The position numbers and the translations under genes are program-made. Below, piece by piece: positions 55,863-64,000 of a DNA stretch of 64,000 nt. The DNA comes from Symbiodinium natans. Lineage: Eukaryota > Sar > Dinophyceae > Suessiales > Symbiodiniaceae. Each line of letters starts with the position of its first letter. The first letter of the stretch is position 1. The stretch spans positions 833,501 through 897,500 of the forward strand of contig CAJNDS010000136.1 of the NCBI GenBank assembly GCA_905221605.1. The letters run 5' to 3'. Below the pieces are notes generated by a model, which saw only the letters and a list, made by a program, of their open reading frames with translations, did not search any database and was not told where the DNA came from.

Positions 55863-56640
55863 CATGTTCTTGCTTATAGGGTCAATATAGGGATGATTAT
55901 CATTGGCCAGCAACCGTGTAGCCTTGCTTTTAGCGTTGGTATGTCATCTAGGTACCAGGGTAGGCCCGTGTTCCTCATTTTTTGTAGGGTTTAGGTCTTT
56001 ACATTCCCTTGTAAGCCCCTTGAAGCCAAAAACGGCACCCTTTCTTCGAATATAATCTAGGTCCCAGAGTAGGCCCTTATCCCCATTTTTGGGGTGTAGG
56101 TTCCCTTAGAAGCCCCTTTAAGTCGTGGGTCTAGTAAGTTTTTTAATGGATATCCATTTAATTTTATTTTTTCACGATAAAATGTTGTAGGTGTATAACC
56201 TGTTAAATCTCTTAACGTTAAAAAATTTTTTAGAAGGTTGTTGTTTCTGATTTGGCATTTCTATTTTAAGTAAAGGAATATCTTTAATTTTATGAGAAAA
56301 TGAACCAAATGCAAATAAATGGCATGTTAATGGTGGTAAAATTAATTTTGGACAACGCGTCAAAGATGCAGCAGAAAATAAAGTTAAAGCAGAGCTGGGT
56401 TTTGAAATAAAACAAGATATATTGAATTAATTAATGAAAAAAATATTTATATTAAAAAAGAATTGAAAAAATTATTATATTTGAAATAAATTTTAATATG
56501 AAAAATGGATCGTTATTATCAGGAACAGGTGGACCATTAACATTATCAACATTATTACCAGTAATATCATCATTTAAATATTCAAAATCTTCATCATGCT
56601 TAGAAAATTAAAATAACAAATTCAACACAAGCTGTATGAA
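55755..56640. other. AT-rich island of foreign composition
   Basis: Base composition changes sharply, especially at 56140-56640, which is strongly AT-rich with AT-ending codons. It contains the Nudix-like fragment (56191-56430) and, on the minus strand at 56452-56607, a stop-bounded 51-codon frame rich in Asp/Asn (DEDFEYLNDDITGNN). No telomere-type tract interrupts it. An insert from an AT-rich genome (organelle, bacterium, virus or parasite) is the simplest reading; the source is unknown. Confidence 0.6.
56191..56430 (+). pseudogene. Nudix-hydrolase-like fragment with two in-frame TGA
   Basis: A frame running to TAA at 56428-56430 contains NANKWHVNGGKINFGQRVKD followed by an AAE..KVKAELGFEI segment. 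This matches the layout of a Nudix box region: W-x-x-x-GGK, then G-x5-E-x7-REUxEExGU. The Glu after the glycine is Gln here, the RE pair is NK and EE is AE, so the classical metal-binding glutamates are mostly missing. Upstream (56251-56292) the frame gives FGISILSKGISLIL, like the strand before the box. Two TGA codons (56248 and 56293) interrupt it; if TGA means Trp, as in some organelles and Mollicutes, the frame is open for 79 codons. Otherwise it is a decayed gene piece. Family normally hydrolyses nucleoside diphosphate derivatives. Activity here is unlikely. Confidence 0.55.
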
Positions 56641-57050
56641 CACTCGAACCCTGAAGCCTGTAGACTCTCAACCACGCCTCCCTAACACCCCAAACCCGAA
56701 GAGCAAGCTGGCGCGAGTGACCCTAAACCCTAAACCCTAAAACCCTGAACCCGGTACCTAAAGGGTACAGGCACCCCCGGACCAAGGTGCAATTTCCGTT
56801 CTTATTTCCGCATAAAAGTTCCTCTTGGTGCTCCAGATCCTTGACTCCCTACACCCTATTTTTTCTAGGGTTTAGGGTTTAGGGTTGCGGGCTAGACCCC
56901 AACCCCACGCGGCAGAGCCACTGTGCACTAGGTCCAGGGCTTGCCACCGGCCACGGCGCAGCAGGAAGACCGGGAGGGAGTGCGGGTAGGGTTTAGGGTT
57001 TAGGGTTTAGGGTTTGCAGGGTTTATAGGGTTTAGAATAACCCTAAACCC

Positions 57051-57141
57051 CGCCTGGGACTCTCTTTACCTACAATTTAGTAGTAGCGACCCCTTAACTA
57101 GTAGGTGTACCCCATTAAACTGTAGGTAAAGAGACCCCCAG
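57051..57141 (+). mobile_element. Family A element A12, upstream of the TIR-like gene
   Basis: GCCTGGGACTCTCTTTACCT to AACTGTAGGTAAAGAGACCC then CCAG. A near-consensus, uninterrupted copy, useful for comparison with intron 4 of the gene below. Confidence 0.8.
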
Positions 57142-57220
57142 GTAAACCCTAAGACCTGAATCAGCTTTATTCGCTATTTGTGGTTCAAGGGTGAGCAGTG
57201 GGGGAGGGATAGGTAGAACT

Positions 57221-57367
57221 TGTTATTAAGGTTGCGCAGCTAAGTCGCAGCTGCTACAGTCGTCCGCAGCAGCGGCAGCAGGAGAAGTAGTTGCAGGTGA
57301 CTATATTTACATAGACAGAAGCCTCTTTTGCCTCCGGCACTGCACTCGTTGGCCTTCAAGTGTTGCG
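57221..57367 (+). promoter_or_regulatory. 5' flank conserved between the two TIR-like copies
   Basis: TTATTAAGGTTGCGCAGCTA and GGCAGCAGGAGAAGTAGTTG then CAGGTGACTA recur at 63526-63650, and CACTGCACTCGTTGGCCTTC-like sequence recurs before the second ATG. The second copy has extra material inserted between these blocks. It probably contains the 5' UTR and the spliced-leader acceptor (GTTGCAG before GTGACTA is one possibility). Confidence 0.5.
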
Positions 57368-60300
57368 ATGGCATCGGAGCTGCTAACCACACTCGAGCCA
57401 GAGCTGCTACGCGGAGTGCCATTGCATGTTTGCCTGGGAGGGTGGGCTAAGCATTGGAGGCCACCCGATCCTGGGATGTTCAAGGTGGATGATGCCAACT
57501 ATGCGCTGAGCCGACAAGCCGAGTACTTCGACGATTTCCTCAGTCACGATTGGCAAACATCCCGATGGATCAAGCTTTGCACTCTCCTCGTTGTGTACAA
57601 CTCACGAGCAGCACTTCTGGCAACCTTTCTGGCTTGCCCACTGATCGCTGGAGTCCGCGTTGTCGGCGTGCTGCCAAACTACCGGCCGAGCTCATGCTTT
57701 GTCTATGTCGTTCACTTGTTTTTCTTATGCTTCTGGCAGCGACTCCGCTGCTCCCTGCTTCCACCAATCATGGTCTTCCTGGACAAGCTCTGCATTGCGC
57801 AGAGCCCCGAACAAGCTGAGCTGAAGAAGAAAGGCATTCTTGGACTAGCTGCCTTCCTCAACCATTCCAAGCGACTGTTGGTTCTGTGGTCGCCAAGGTA
57901 CTTTGGCCGAATTTCTAGGTGGGGTTAGGGAGACACTGCAAAAGGGACCTCTTCTCAACCCTCTTCTGGTGCTATTAAGGAGGGACCTTATTGAGAGGGT
58001 CTCTATCCCCAAGGGTCCCCTAATCCTACCTTTGGCCAAATTTCCCGAAGGGTCCCAGCGCTCTCGCTTTAGGACCATAGGGCCCTTTGATGGATGATGC
58101 CGGAAGGTTGTATCCACAAAGGTTCCCCTTAATCTACTCCTCATGTCGCCCTGAGATTCTTCTAGGGATCTTGAAAAAGGGTCCCCAAAGCCCAACCAAG
58201 GTAGAACACCTGGACCTTAAAACCATCCTTGGGTTTAGGGTTTGGTGTTCAGGGTCGAATCCTATGATCCAGCGTTTAGGGTTTAAGGTGGCAGGGTAAG
58301 CTGTGCACAGAGAGAGAGAGAGAGAGAGAGACGCACTTCTGAGGTACTTCAGCAGACACTGGGCTGCTCCGGAGTATGACTTTTCGGTTGTTGGTTGCCC
58401 CAACGCTGTAAGCCTTCATGTTTATTTGAGCCCTGTGTGCTCAAAGACCTATACGATGTAGGACTCTTGAATCTGGGGACGGCAGTGACAGCATCGGCTT
58501 CGTGTGAACAGGCAGGTAAAGTCTTCAGTTTGCAAAGCTCAGGATTGTGGTGTGCATATGAGATTGCCGCATTCCTGACGGATCACAACAAGAACAAACG
58601 CATAGTTATCATGCCGGTTCATGCCGGCATCACCATCCTCCTGTGCTACTTCTTCTTCAGCTGGGTGGCGTCCTCTGCGCTCATCGTCCTGGGGATGCTA
58701 AACCATGGTACTCTTGGGGTTCAACACGGCCAGGACCTATGGACTGTCTTTCCAGTTGCTTTGGGCGCGATACTTGTTCCTGTAATCTTACTCGGAGCAC
58801 CCGCTGCCACCTTGGTCGTGCAAATGGCCAAGCAACTTCGTCGCGCACCGGAGCAGTTGAAGACCTTTGAGGTCCAAGGAGCTGCGTGTTTCTGCTGCTT
58901 GGTAGCCCAGTGGTACCCTTTACCCTTTTTTTGGTTCTGGGTTCCTCTTATAAAGTAACCACCCCAGAAAAGGGGTGCCCTTATTGTGAGATGGTTTCTG
59001 GGCTACCAAGGTTGTCAGAGCGGCCACAAGCACCCGGACACAGGATCCCGAGCAGCATCTGGAACAGGGATTGCTTTGGGGCGTTCGGGGTTGCTAGAGC
59101 TCAGTGAAACTCACACTACAAGCCAGATCCCCGAAGTGAAACGTGCAGCCTAAACGCCACAGGATTTGGGCCGGGGGGGGGGGGGGGGGGGTAGAGGCTC
59201 TGCAGGACACATGGAGTTCTTGGTAAGGTTGGATCGGGGGGTTTAGGGTTTAGGGTTTAGGGTTTTGGGTTTAGGGTTTAGGGTTTAGGGTTTACTGCTT
59301 TGCGCCTCGGCCCACCTGGCAGCAAAACCCAATCTGAACCTAACTTGGTAGCCCAGTGGTACCCTTTACCCTTTTTTTTTTGGGGGGGGGGGGGGGGGGT
59401 TCTGGTTTCCCTTATAAAACAGCCAACCCAAAAGGGCCCCCTTATTATTATATGGTTACTGGGCTACAAGGCTGAGGATTCAGAGCAGTTTAGGGTTTAG
59501 GGTCTAGGGTTTAGGGTTACTGAATCCTTTCTTGGGGGCTTTCGGTTCCTTGTTGAAGAGCAGTGCGCTTTCCGATATATCGTATGGGGAAAGTTCTTCG
59601 TTCATTTACAAGAGTTGTACTTTCATGTTTAAACCCTCAACCCTAAACCCTAAACCCTAACCCCTAAACCCTGCCCTAAACGACTGTTTTTTGTCCAGAA
59701 AAGTGTTGTTGTCTCGTCTTCAATGCGATGGGCTCGACCTGCTCGACTTGGGGTCATGGTACCTTGTGGACCACGTGAACCTTGTGGACCAATTGAACCG
59801 TAAAATTGGGGGTCATATAAGAGTCATATAGCCCTAAACTACTATAATCCCAATGAGATTCAGGTCAAGGAACCCTTAACCCTCTTAGACTTCGTGTAGT
59901 TGAGGTAGGTCGCGTTCAACAGGAGCGGGTGTACGTCCTGCAGCTCAAGAGTATACGGGTAGGGGGGAGATGCGTGCCGCTAGCGGCTGGCCGGAGTGTC
60001 TGCGGTCTCATCCGCAGGTTATGCCCGTTGTGGGGGGGGGGGGTTAGGGTTTAGGGTTATTTAGGGTTTAGGGTTTTTAGGGTTTAGGGTGCAGGGTTCA
60101 GGGTTTAGGGTTTAGGGTTTAGGGTTTACAGGATGTAGGCTTTAGGGGTATGCGAGGTCACCCACTGTTCCGGTGTGGGCTCGCCGGACAAGTTCTGGCT
60201 GGATCTGGCAAGCGGAGTCCATACCCTGTCATAGCCCCGAATCAGACACTCTAGACTCTAGATTCGGCTGTGCGACAGCAATTTGCAGCCCTGCGCCCGA

Positions 60301-61593
60301 TCGCGCCACATTCAATATTCTCAGACCCTCCTTCCCTCTCCTTCCCACGCCAAGACTGCGGGGTCTGGGTCGGTCATCTGTCTTTACGTTTCGCCAACAT
60401 GAATATACCTTTTGTTGCTTGTAAGGCTACGTGCAAGAAACTGCACCCTAAACCCTAAACCCTGAACCCTGAACCCTAAACCCTAAACCCTAAACCCTAA
60501 ACCCTAAACCCAGGAGCCGACATCCCATGTGACCGGGAGCTGGTATACAGGAAGTTGAAAGACTGGTGCCTGGGAGCTCTTTTTTCTCTTTGTACCTACA
60601 GCTTAGGGGTTTCGGGGTATAGGGTTTAGGGTTTTAGGGATTTAGGGCCTAGGGGTTTTAGGGTTTAGGGTCTTAAGGTTTTAGAGAAAGAGAGTCCCAG
60701 GTATGGCCGCCCAACGGACATTGCCGAAGAGCACCTGCGGCGATTCAACTCCCTCGTGCATCACAGGCCATTGCACGTCTAGGGATGTCAAATTCGAGGA
60801 TTCCTGGAACTTTGGCTTGGGGATTGTGGGGGATCCGGGGAGGGTTTAGGGTTTAGGGTTTAGGGCTTAGGGTTTAGGGTTTAGGGTTTAGGGTTTAGGG
60901 TTTAGGGTTCAGGGTTCAGGGTTCAGGGTTCAGGGTTCAGGAGTTGGAACCCCACATAACTCCAGGTTGAGACGCTCCGTGCTCAGACAAATGCCCTACG
61001 CCGTCCCCACCGCGCCTCTCCTCTACATGCTGAGTGCAGCCACCATGCCATGGCTGGCAGACATAGTAGAGAGGATACTTTGGAGCGTGTTGAGAACAGA
61101 CCAACAGAATCTTCAGGAATATCTTTGGCGCTTTGTCGTCCTCGAGTGGGCCTTTGTGGTCACAGGGGTCATCGCAATCGGGCTACTGGCGGTGACATTG
61201 TCAACTGTTCTTGCCCGTATGTTTCCAAACGTCCGTGACGTTTGGCTTGGGCTGCTGCTTCTCACAGTGTGCGCTGCGCCAGCAGCGGTTGTTGCCTGTG
61301 CCTTCTGGGTTTGGTTGCACACCGCAGCTGACGCTTGGCCTTCAACCATCGTGTTCTTGGTGACGCTGCTCCTGGGTTCATGCCTTCTACGGCACTTGAC
61401 AAACCAACAAGCAACAGGTGCAATCGAAGAGATTGAAGACATGTCGCGCCAAATGTCCTTCATGTCTGATGTGACACCTACGAATACCCCTCAGCTGACA
61501 GCAGAGATTTTTGAGGCGGCAGTCGACAATGGGTTGATTGCCCGCGCGCCATCTAATGTCTCGGACAGGTCCGAAGTAAGTTTTAGCGTGTAG
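57368..61593 (+). CDS. TIR-like polytopic membrane protein, six exons
   Basis: Model: exons 57368-57908, 58543-58901, 59019-59043, 60514-60565, 60701-60766, 60966-61593; 1671 nt, 556 residues. All phases agree. Donors: GA, GT, GA, GT, GC; acceptors all AG. Junctions restore family-like strings: YFG-R-LWCAYE, HPDTG-A-DIPCDRELVY, KDW-YGR, HHR-LRR. N-terminal part: DFLSHDW (56-62), then two membrane helices in exon 1, FLDKLCIAQ, KKKGILGLAAFL and LLVLWSPRYF. This order resembles a TIR-type fold (FLSH like the FISH/FISY start). Exon 2 carries two more helices and CFCC. Exon 6 gives three or four helices and a soluble tail. I recall many such proteins in dinoflagellates, function unknown. The exon 2/3 border may instead be 58896/59011. 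A GTAAGT at 61576 could splice the last residues away. Role as a sensor or channel would be a guess. Confidence 0.75.
57909..58542 (+). other. Intron 1 (GA-AG), carries family I copy I2
   Basis: Starts CGAATTTCTAGGTGGGG (donor GA at 57909) and ends AAGCTCAG. Bases 57911-58028 match family I at 45898. Also contains a (GA)n microsatellite at 58309-58331 and a few TTTAGGG units. Confidence 0.65.
58902..59018 (+). mobile_element. Intron 2 = family B introner element (B4)
   Basis: GTAGCCCAGTGGTACCCTTT to TTCTGGGCTACCAAG (59010), plus seven or eight bases to TCAG if the acceptor is at 59018. Terminal inverted repeats as in B1. Removing it joins CFCC-L to SGHKHPDTG. Confidence 0.75.
59044..60513 (+). 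other. Intron 3 (GA-AG) with telomere-type tracts and nested B5
   Basis: 1470 bp. Donor ACAG before GATCCC. The 3' end is a CCCTAAA tract whose last unit, ACCCAG, is the acceptor. Inside: poly-G (59165-59192), TTTAGGG tracts (59240-59294, 60044-60128), and a full family B element B5 at 59348-59470 with an internal poly-G, so an introner lies nested in a larger intron. Confidence 0.65.
60566..60700 (+). mobile_element. Intron 4 = family A introner (A13) with TTTAGGG insert
   Basis: GTGCCTGGGAGCTC at the left, AGAGAAAGAGAGTCCCAG at the right. The core of the family is replaced by about 80 bp of TTTAGGG-like units (60603-60683), directly after CCTACAGCTTA. Removing it restores codon TGG (Trp) and the reading frame, so this family A copy is very likely a real intron. 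Confidence 0.8.
60767..60965 (+). other. Intron 5 (GC-AG) with TTTAGGG/TTCAGGG tract
   Basis: Donor CACAG before GCCATTG, acceptor ACTCCAG before G. Bases 60842-60942 are nine to ten TTTAGGG units then five TTCAGGG units. Confidence 0.65.
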
Positions 61594-61619
61594 GCGTTTA
61601 GGGGAGATTCCGAAGTTGC

Positions 61620-63525
61620 TCCTGGGACTTATTTCTGGCCCTGAAACCCTACAACCTCAACCTTGAACCCTGAAGTCGTAATTAGTGGCGCCGACAGAGA
61701 GTGGACCTCTCGCTATTCTGCCCGGCCCTTGCCAGCTAACTAGGTCACTGGTACAGCCTTTTTGCGCAGTCCGGATGCCTGAATGGAGATGGCTTGTGGT
61801 GAAGGGGTCGGTCCCGTCTAAACCCCAAGTCCCAAAACCCCTAAACCCTAAACCCTAAAACCCTAAAACCCTAAAACCCTAAACCCCTAAACCCCCTAAA
61901 ACCCTAAACCAATTTGGTGTCCGCATCCATCTCACTTCTCGCACACGGGCGTGAGGCCTTGAGTTTCGGGTTCCTCGATTTGGGGGTGTACGCAAACAAG
62001 GGACCCCCTAATATAGACCCCAAATAGTGGGAGTCCTCAGTTATAAGGGGCCCCAACAACATGCCCCCCCCCCCCCCCCCATTGTCGGAAATCCCCACTT
62101 TCGGTACAATTACGGTTATGTCTTGTTTGGTTTTGGGATTGTGTGGATGGCTGTAAAGCGGTGGTTTTGGCTTCACGAGGTTGGAACAACAAGGCCGCAC
62201 GTGGACGTATGGACTTACAGCAGCTAAGTCCATGCTAGCCTGTCTTAGATTTTTGTGGAATGCTGATTTATAGGATCCTTGAAGTGGACTCGTGAAGACG
62301 GATCCCTCTGGGTAGTAATATTTAGAGTTGGGAAGGGAAGCTTCGTTTGTGTAATCTCTGTCTTCTCCGGCTGTGAAGACTTGAAACGAGGGCAGCTTCA
62401 AGGGTTTTCGTTGCTCCCTGTATCTCCGACCTTAAAAGCCCTCGGGTGGCAGTCGTGGCCATCAACCAAGGGGAGGAGATTTCTTCAGGGTTTAGGGTTT
62501 AGGGTTTAGGGTTTAGGGTTTAGGGTTTAGGGGTTTAGGGTTAGGCGGACTGCGCGGCACAAACATCAAGAGGGATTGAGCCATGAGTCCTCACCTTTTG
62601 GCCTGAGCGCTGGATGGGATTGGCGCTTGTGATCTCCAAGACTTAGCGATTTCGGCCCCCCATCGAGACAGTGCTCAGGACACCCAATACACAGAAACCC
62701 AGTGTCAATGGCTGGCGCTAAACGTCAGCGCGAGCTTCATAAGGCAAAGGTGCGGCACAGGTGTTTTGTTGGCGTGGAGTCGAGGGCTTCTTGCGCAGTG
62801 GTACACATCGCACTGTGGCAGGGTGTTTTTGCAGCCTCAAGCGCTGACCTGAGATAGACAAGAGTCGGTCAGGTTTGTCCTTGTCAGTCCCTAGTGCCAG
62901 TCGTGGGGGAAGGGAGCAGGTGGGGGGGGGGGGGGGGGGGGGGGGGTGTTTGGGGGAGTGGTCGGAATGGTGTAAAAGGAAGTCCCCACCCCCAAATTTG
63001 GGCTGATTTGTGGGCCAGACTTTTCTGGAACCGATAGCAACTCTGGCCCCCCAAAAAAGCACCCAAACCCTAAACTCTACAAGCCCTAAACCACACTAAA
63101 CTCTACAAGCCCTAAACCACACTAAACTCTACAAGCCCTAAACCCTAAACCCTAAACCCTAAACCCTAAACCCTAAACCCTAAACCCTAAACCCTAAACC
63201 CTAACCCCCCAAAACGCCAAATGAAAGGGGGGCCGGGTTGCCGTACTCTACACTTGCGCAGGTTGCTTCGACCAGAGGAGACTGGTCGAAGTTGCCTGCT
63301 AGAACTCAGAACTCATTATTGTTGTGATTTTTTAAATTATGATTATTCTTACATTATTATTATTATGATTCTTATTAAGATTCTTATATGATTATTGTTA
63401 TTATTGTTATTATTATGATTATTATTATATTCTTATAATGTTTTTTATATTATTAGTAGTAATTCCTTAATAATTATTATTTCAATGATTATTACTAGTA
63501 TCATTACGATTATTGTTCTTTTTTC
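61620..63525. other. Intergenic: tracts, poly-C and poly-G runs
   Basis: CCCTAAA/CCCTAAAA at 61835-61905, TTTAGGG at 62488-62540, CCCTAAA at 63131-63203, three CACTAAACTCTACAAGCCCT copies at 63089-63138, poly-C at 62066-62082, poly-G at 62922-62946, AT-rich stretch 63315-63530. Frames at 62027-62227, 62279-62509 and minus 62718-63062 are unsupported. Confidence 0.55.
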
Positions 63526-63655
63526 TATTAAGGTCGCGCAGCTACACTTAAACTTATACATCAGCCTTCTGGCGGTGATTAAGTAGCAGCCGCAGCCGCT
63601 CCAGTCGTTCGCAGCAGTGGCAGCAGGAGAAGTAGTTGCAGGTGACTACCTTCTC

Positions 63656-63815
63656 TTATTGGGGTCGGAACAATCGCTAATAGTATTCCCTTATGGTTCC
63701 TTTATGGTTGTACTATCATAACCCCAAAGCGCTGTTCTAATTTCCCTTATGGTTCCTGTACAATTGTACTATCATAGCCCCCAACACGCTGTTCTAATTA
63801 TTGAGGCTCCTGCAA
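63656..63815 (+). promoter_or_regulatory. Family K element upstream of the second TIR-like copy
   Basis: TTGGGGTCGGAACAATCGC to TTCTAATTATTGAGGCTCC. Contains a tandem duplication of about 62 bp (CCCTTATGGTTCCT ... GCTGTTCTAATT twice). The end matches the element upstream of the 485-residue gene. Absent from the first TIR-like copy. Confidence 0.5.
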
Positions 63816-63894
63816 TATATAAACAGAAGCCGCGTGTACCCCCCCCCCCCCCCATTCTCCGGCGCTGCACTCGTTGGTCTTGAAGCGTGGCGCC

Positions 63895-64000
63895 ATGGCA
63901 TCGGAGCTGCTAACCACACTCGAGCCCGAGCTGCTACGCGGAGTGCCATTGCACGTTTGCCTGGGAGGGTGGGCTAAGCATTGGAGGCCACCCGATCCTG
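63895..64000 (+). CDS. Second TIR-like gene copy, cut by the window end
   Basis: The first 106 coding bases of a tandem copy of the gene at 57368. It differs from that copy at two positions, CCA/CCC (Pro) and CAT/CAC (His), both synonymous. The start codon context differs (GGCGCCATGG). A poly-C run lies at 63839-63853, about 40 bp upstream. The unit length from ATG to ATG is 6527 bp. The rest of the gene lies outside the window. Confidence 0.8.
   Translation, partial: MASELLTTLEPELLRGVPLHVCLGGWAKHWRPPDP

Noticed and set aside
62718-63062. 114-codon minus-strand frame
   Set aside because: It crosses a poly-G run (poly-Pro), has no recognised domain, and a second overlapping frame is also open.

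Overview
This window looks like nuclear DNA of a dinoflagellate. Three things point there. First, TTTAGGG / CCCTAAA telomere-type tracts are scattered through almost the whole window, roughly one every few hundred bases and in both orientations. Second, a multi-exon gene at 57.4-61.6 kb encodes a membrane protein with a DFLSHDW motif of a kind I recall as abundant in Symbiodiniaceae and Polarella gene sets (memory, not a search), and its best intron model needs GA and GC donors as well as GT, which is known in dinoflagellates. Third, short inverted-repeat elements coincide with introns, as expected of introner elements. The species cannot be named from sequence alone.

Layout. 0-8 kb: short inverted-repeat elements, simple repeats and telomere-like tracts, with a few GC-rich islands of about 100 bp that may be small exons. 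8-28 kb: the same pattern, with a possible spliced ORF around an introner-like element (8.1-8.6 kb) and several exon candidates, the best at 14.57-14.71 and 26.84-26.95 kb. 28.7-29.2 kb: a compact intronless four-helix membrane protein gene. 29-35 kb: repeats and a CTA microsatellite. 35.7-43.6 kb: a satellite block free of telomere-like tracts, made of an AATTGAATTA satellite with a palindromic GC-rich insert, a ~57-bp satellite and ~0.9-kb tandem repeats, bounded by a 28-bp inverted repeat. 43.6-49 kb: telomere-tract DNA again. 49.2-50.7 kb: a 485-residue single-exon orphan with an F-box-like C-terminal segment. 52.1-53.0 kb: an orphan gene with one predicted intron and an acidic tail. 55.7-56.6 kb: an AT-rich island of foreign composition holding a Nudix-hydrolase-like fragment. 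57.4-61.6 kb: the six-exon TIR-like membrane protein gene. 63.9-64.0 kb: the start of a second, tandem copy of it.

The main observation is that two dispersed inverted-repeat families (here A and B) sit exactly as introns inside that gene, and that telomere-type tracts lie inside introns. One tract directly forms a 3' splice site (CCCTAAACCCAG before the exon), and elsewhere candidate exons run straight into a GTTTAGGG donor. Dispersed telomere-type DNA may therefore be tolerated here as intron material. Apart from the 57.4-kb gene, exon calls in the tract-rich regions are weak, because GC-rich 100-bp islands are often open in several frames by chance. No rRNA, tRNA, CRISPR array or prokaryote-style operon was recognised.
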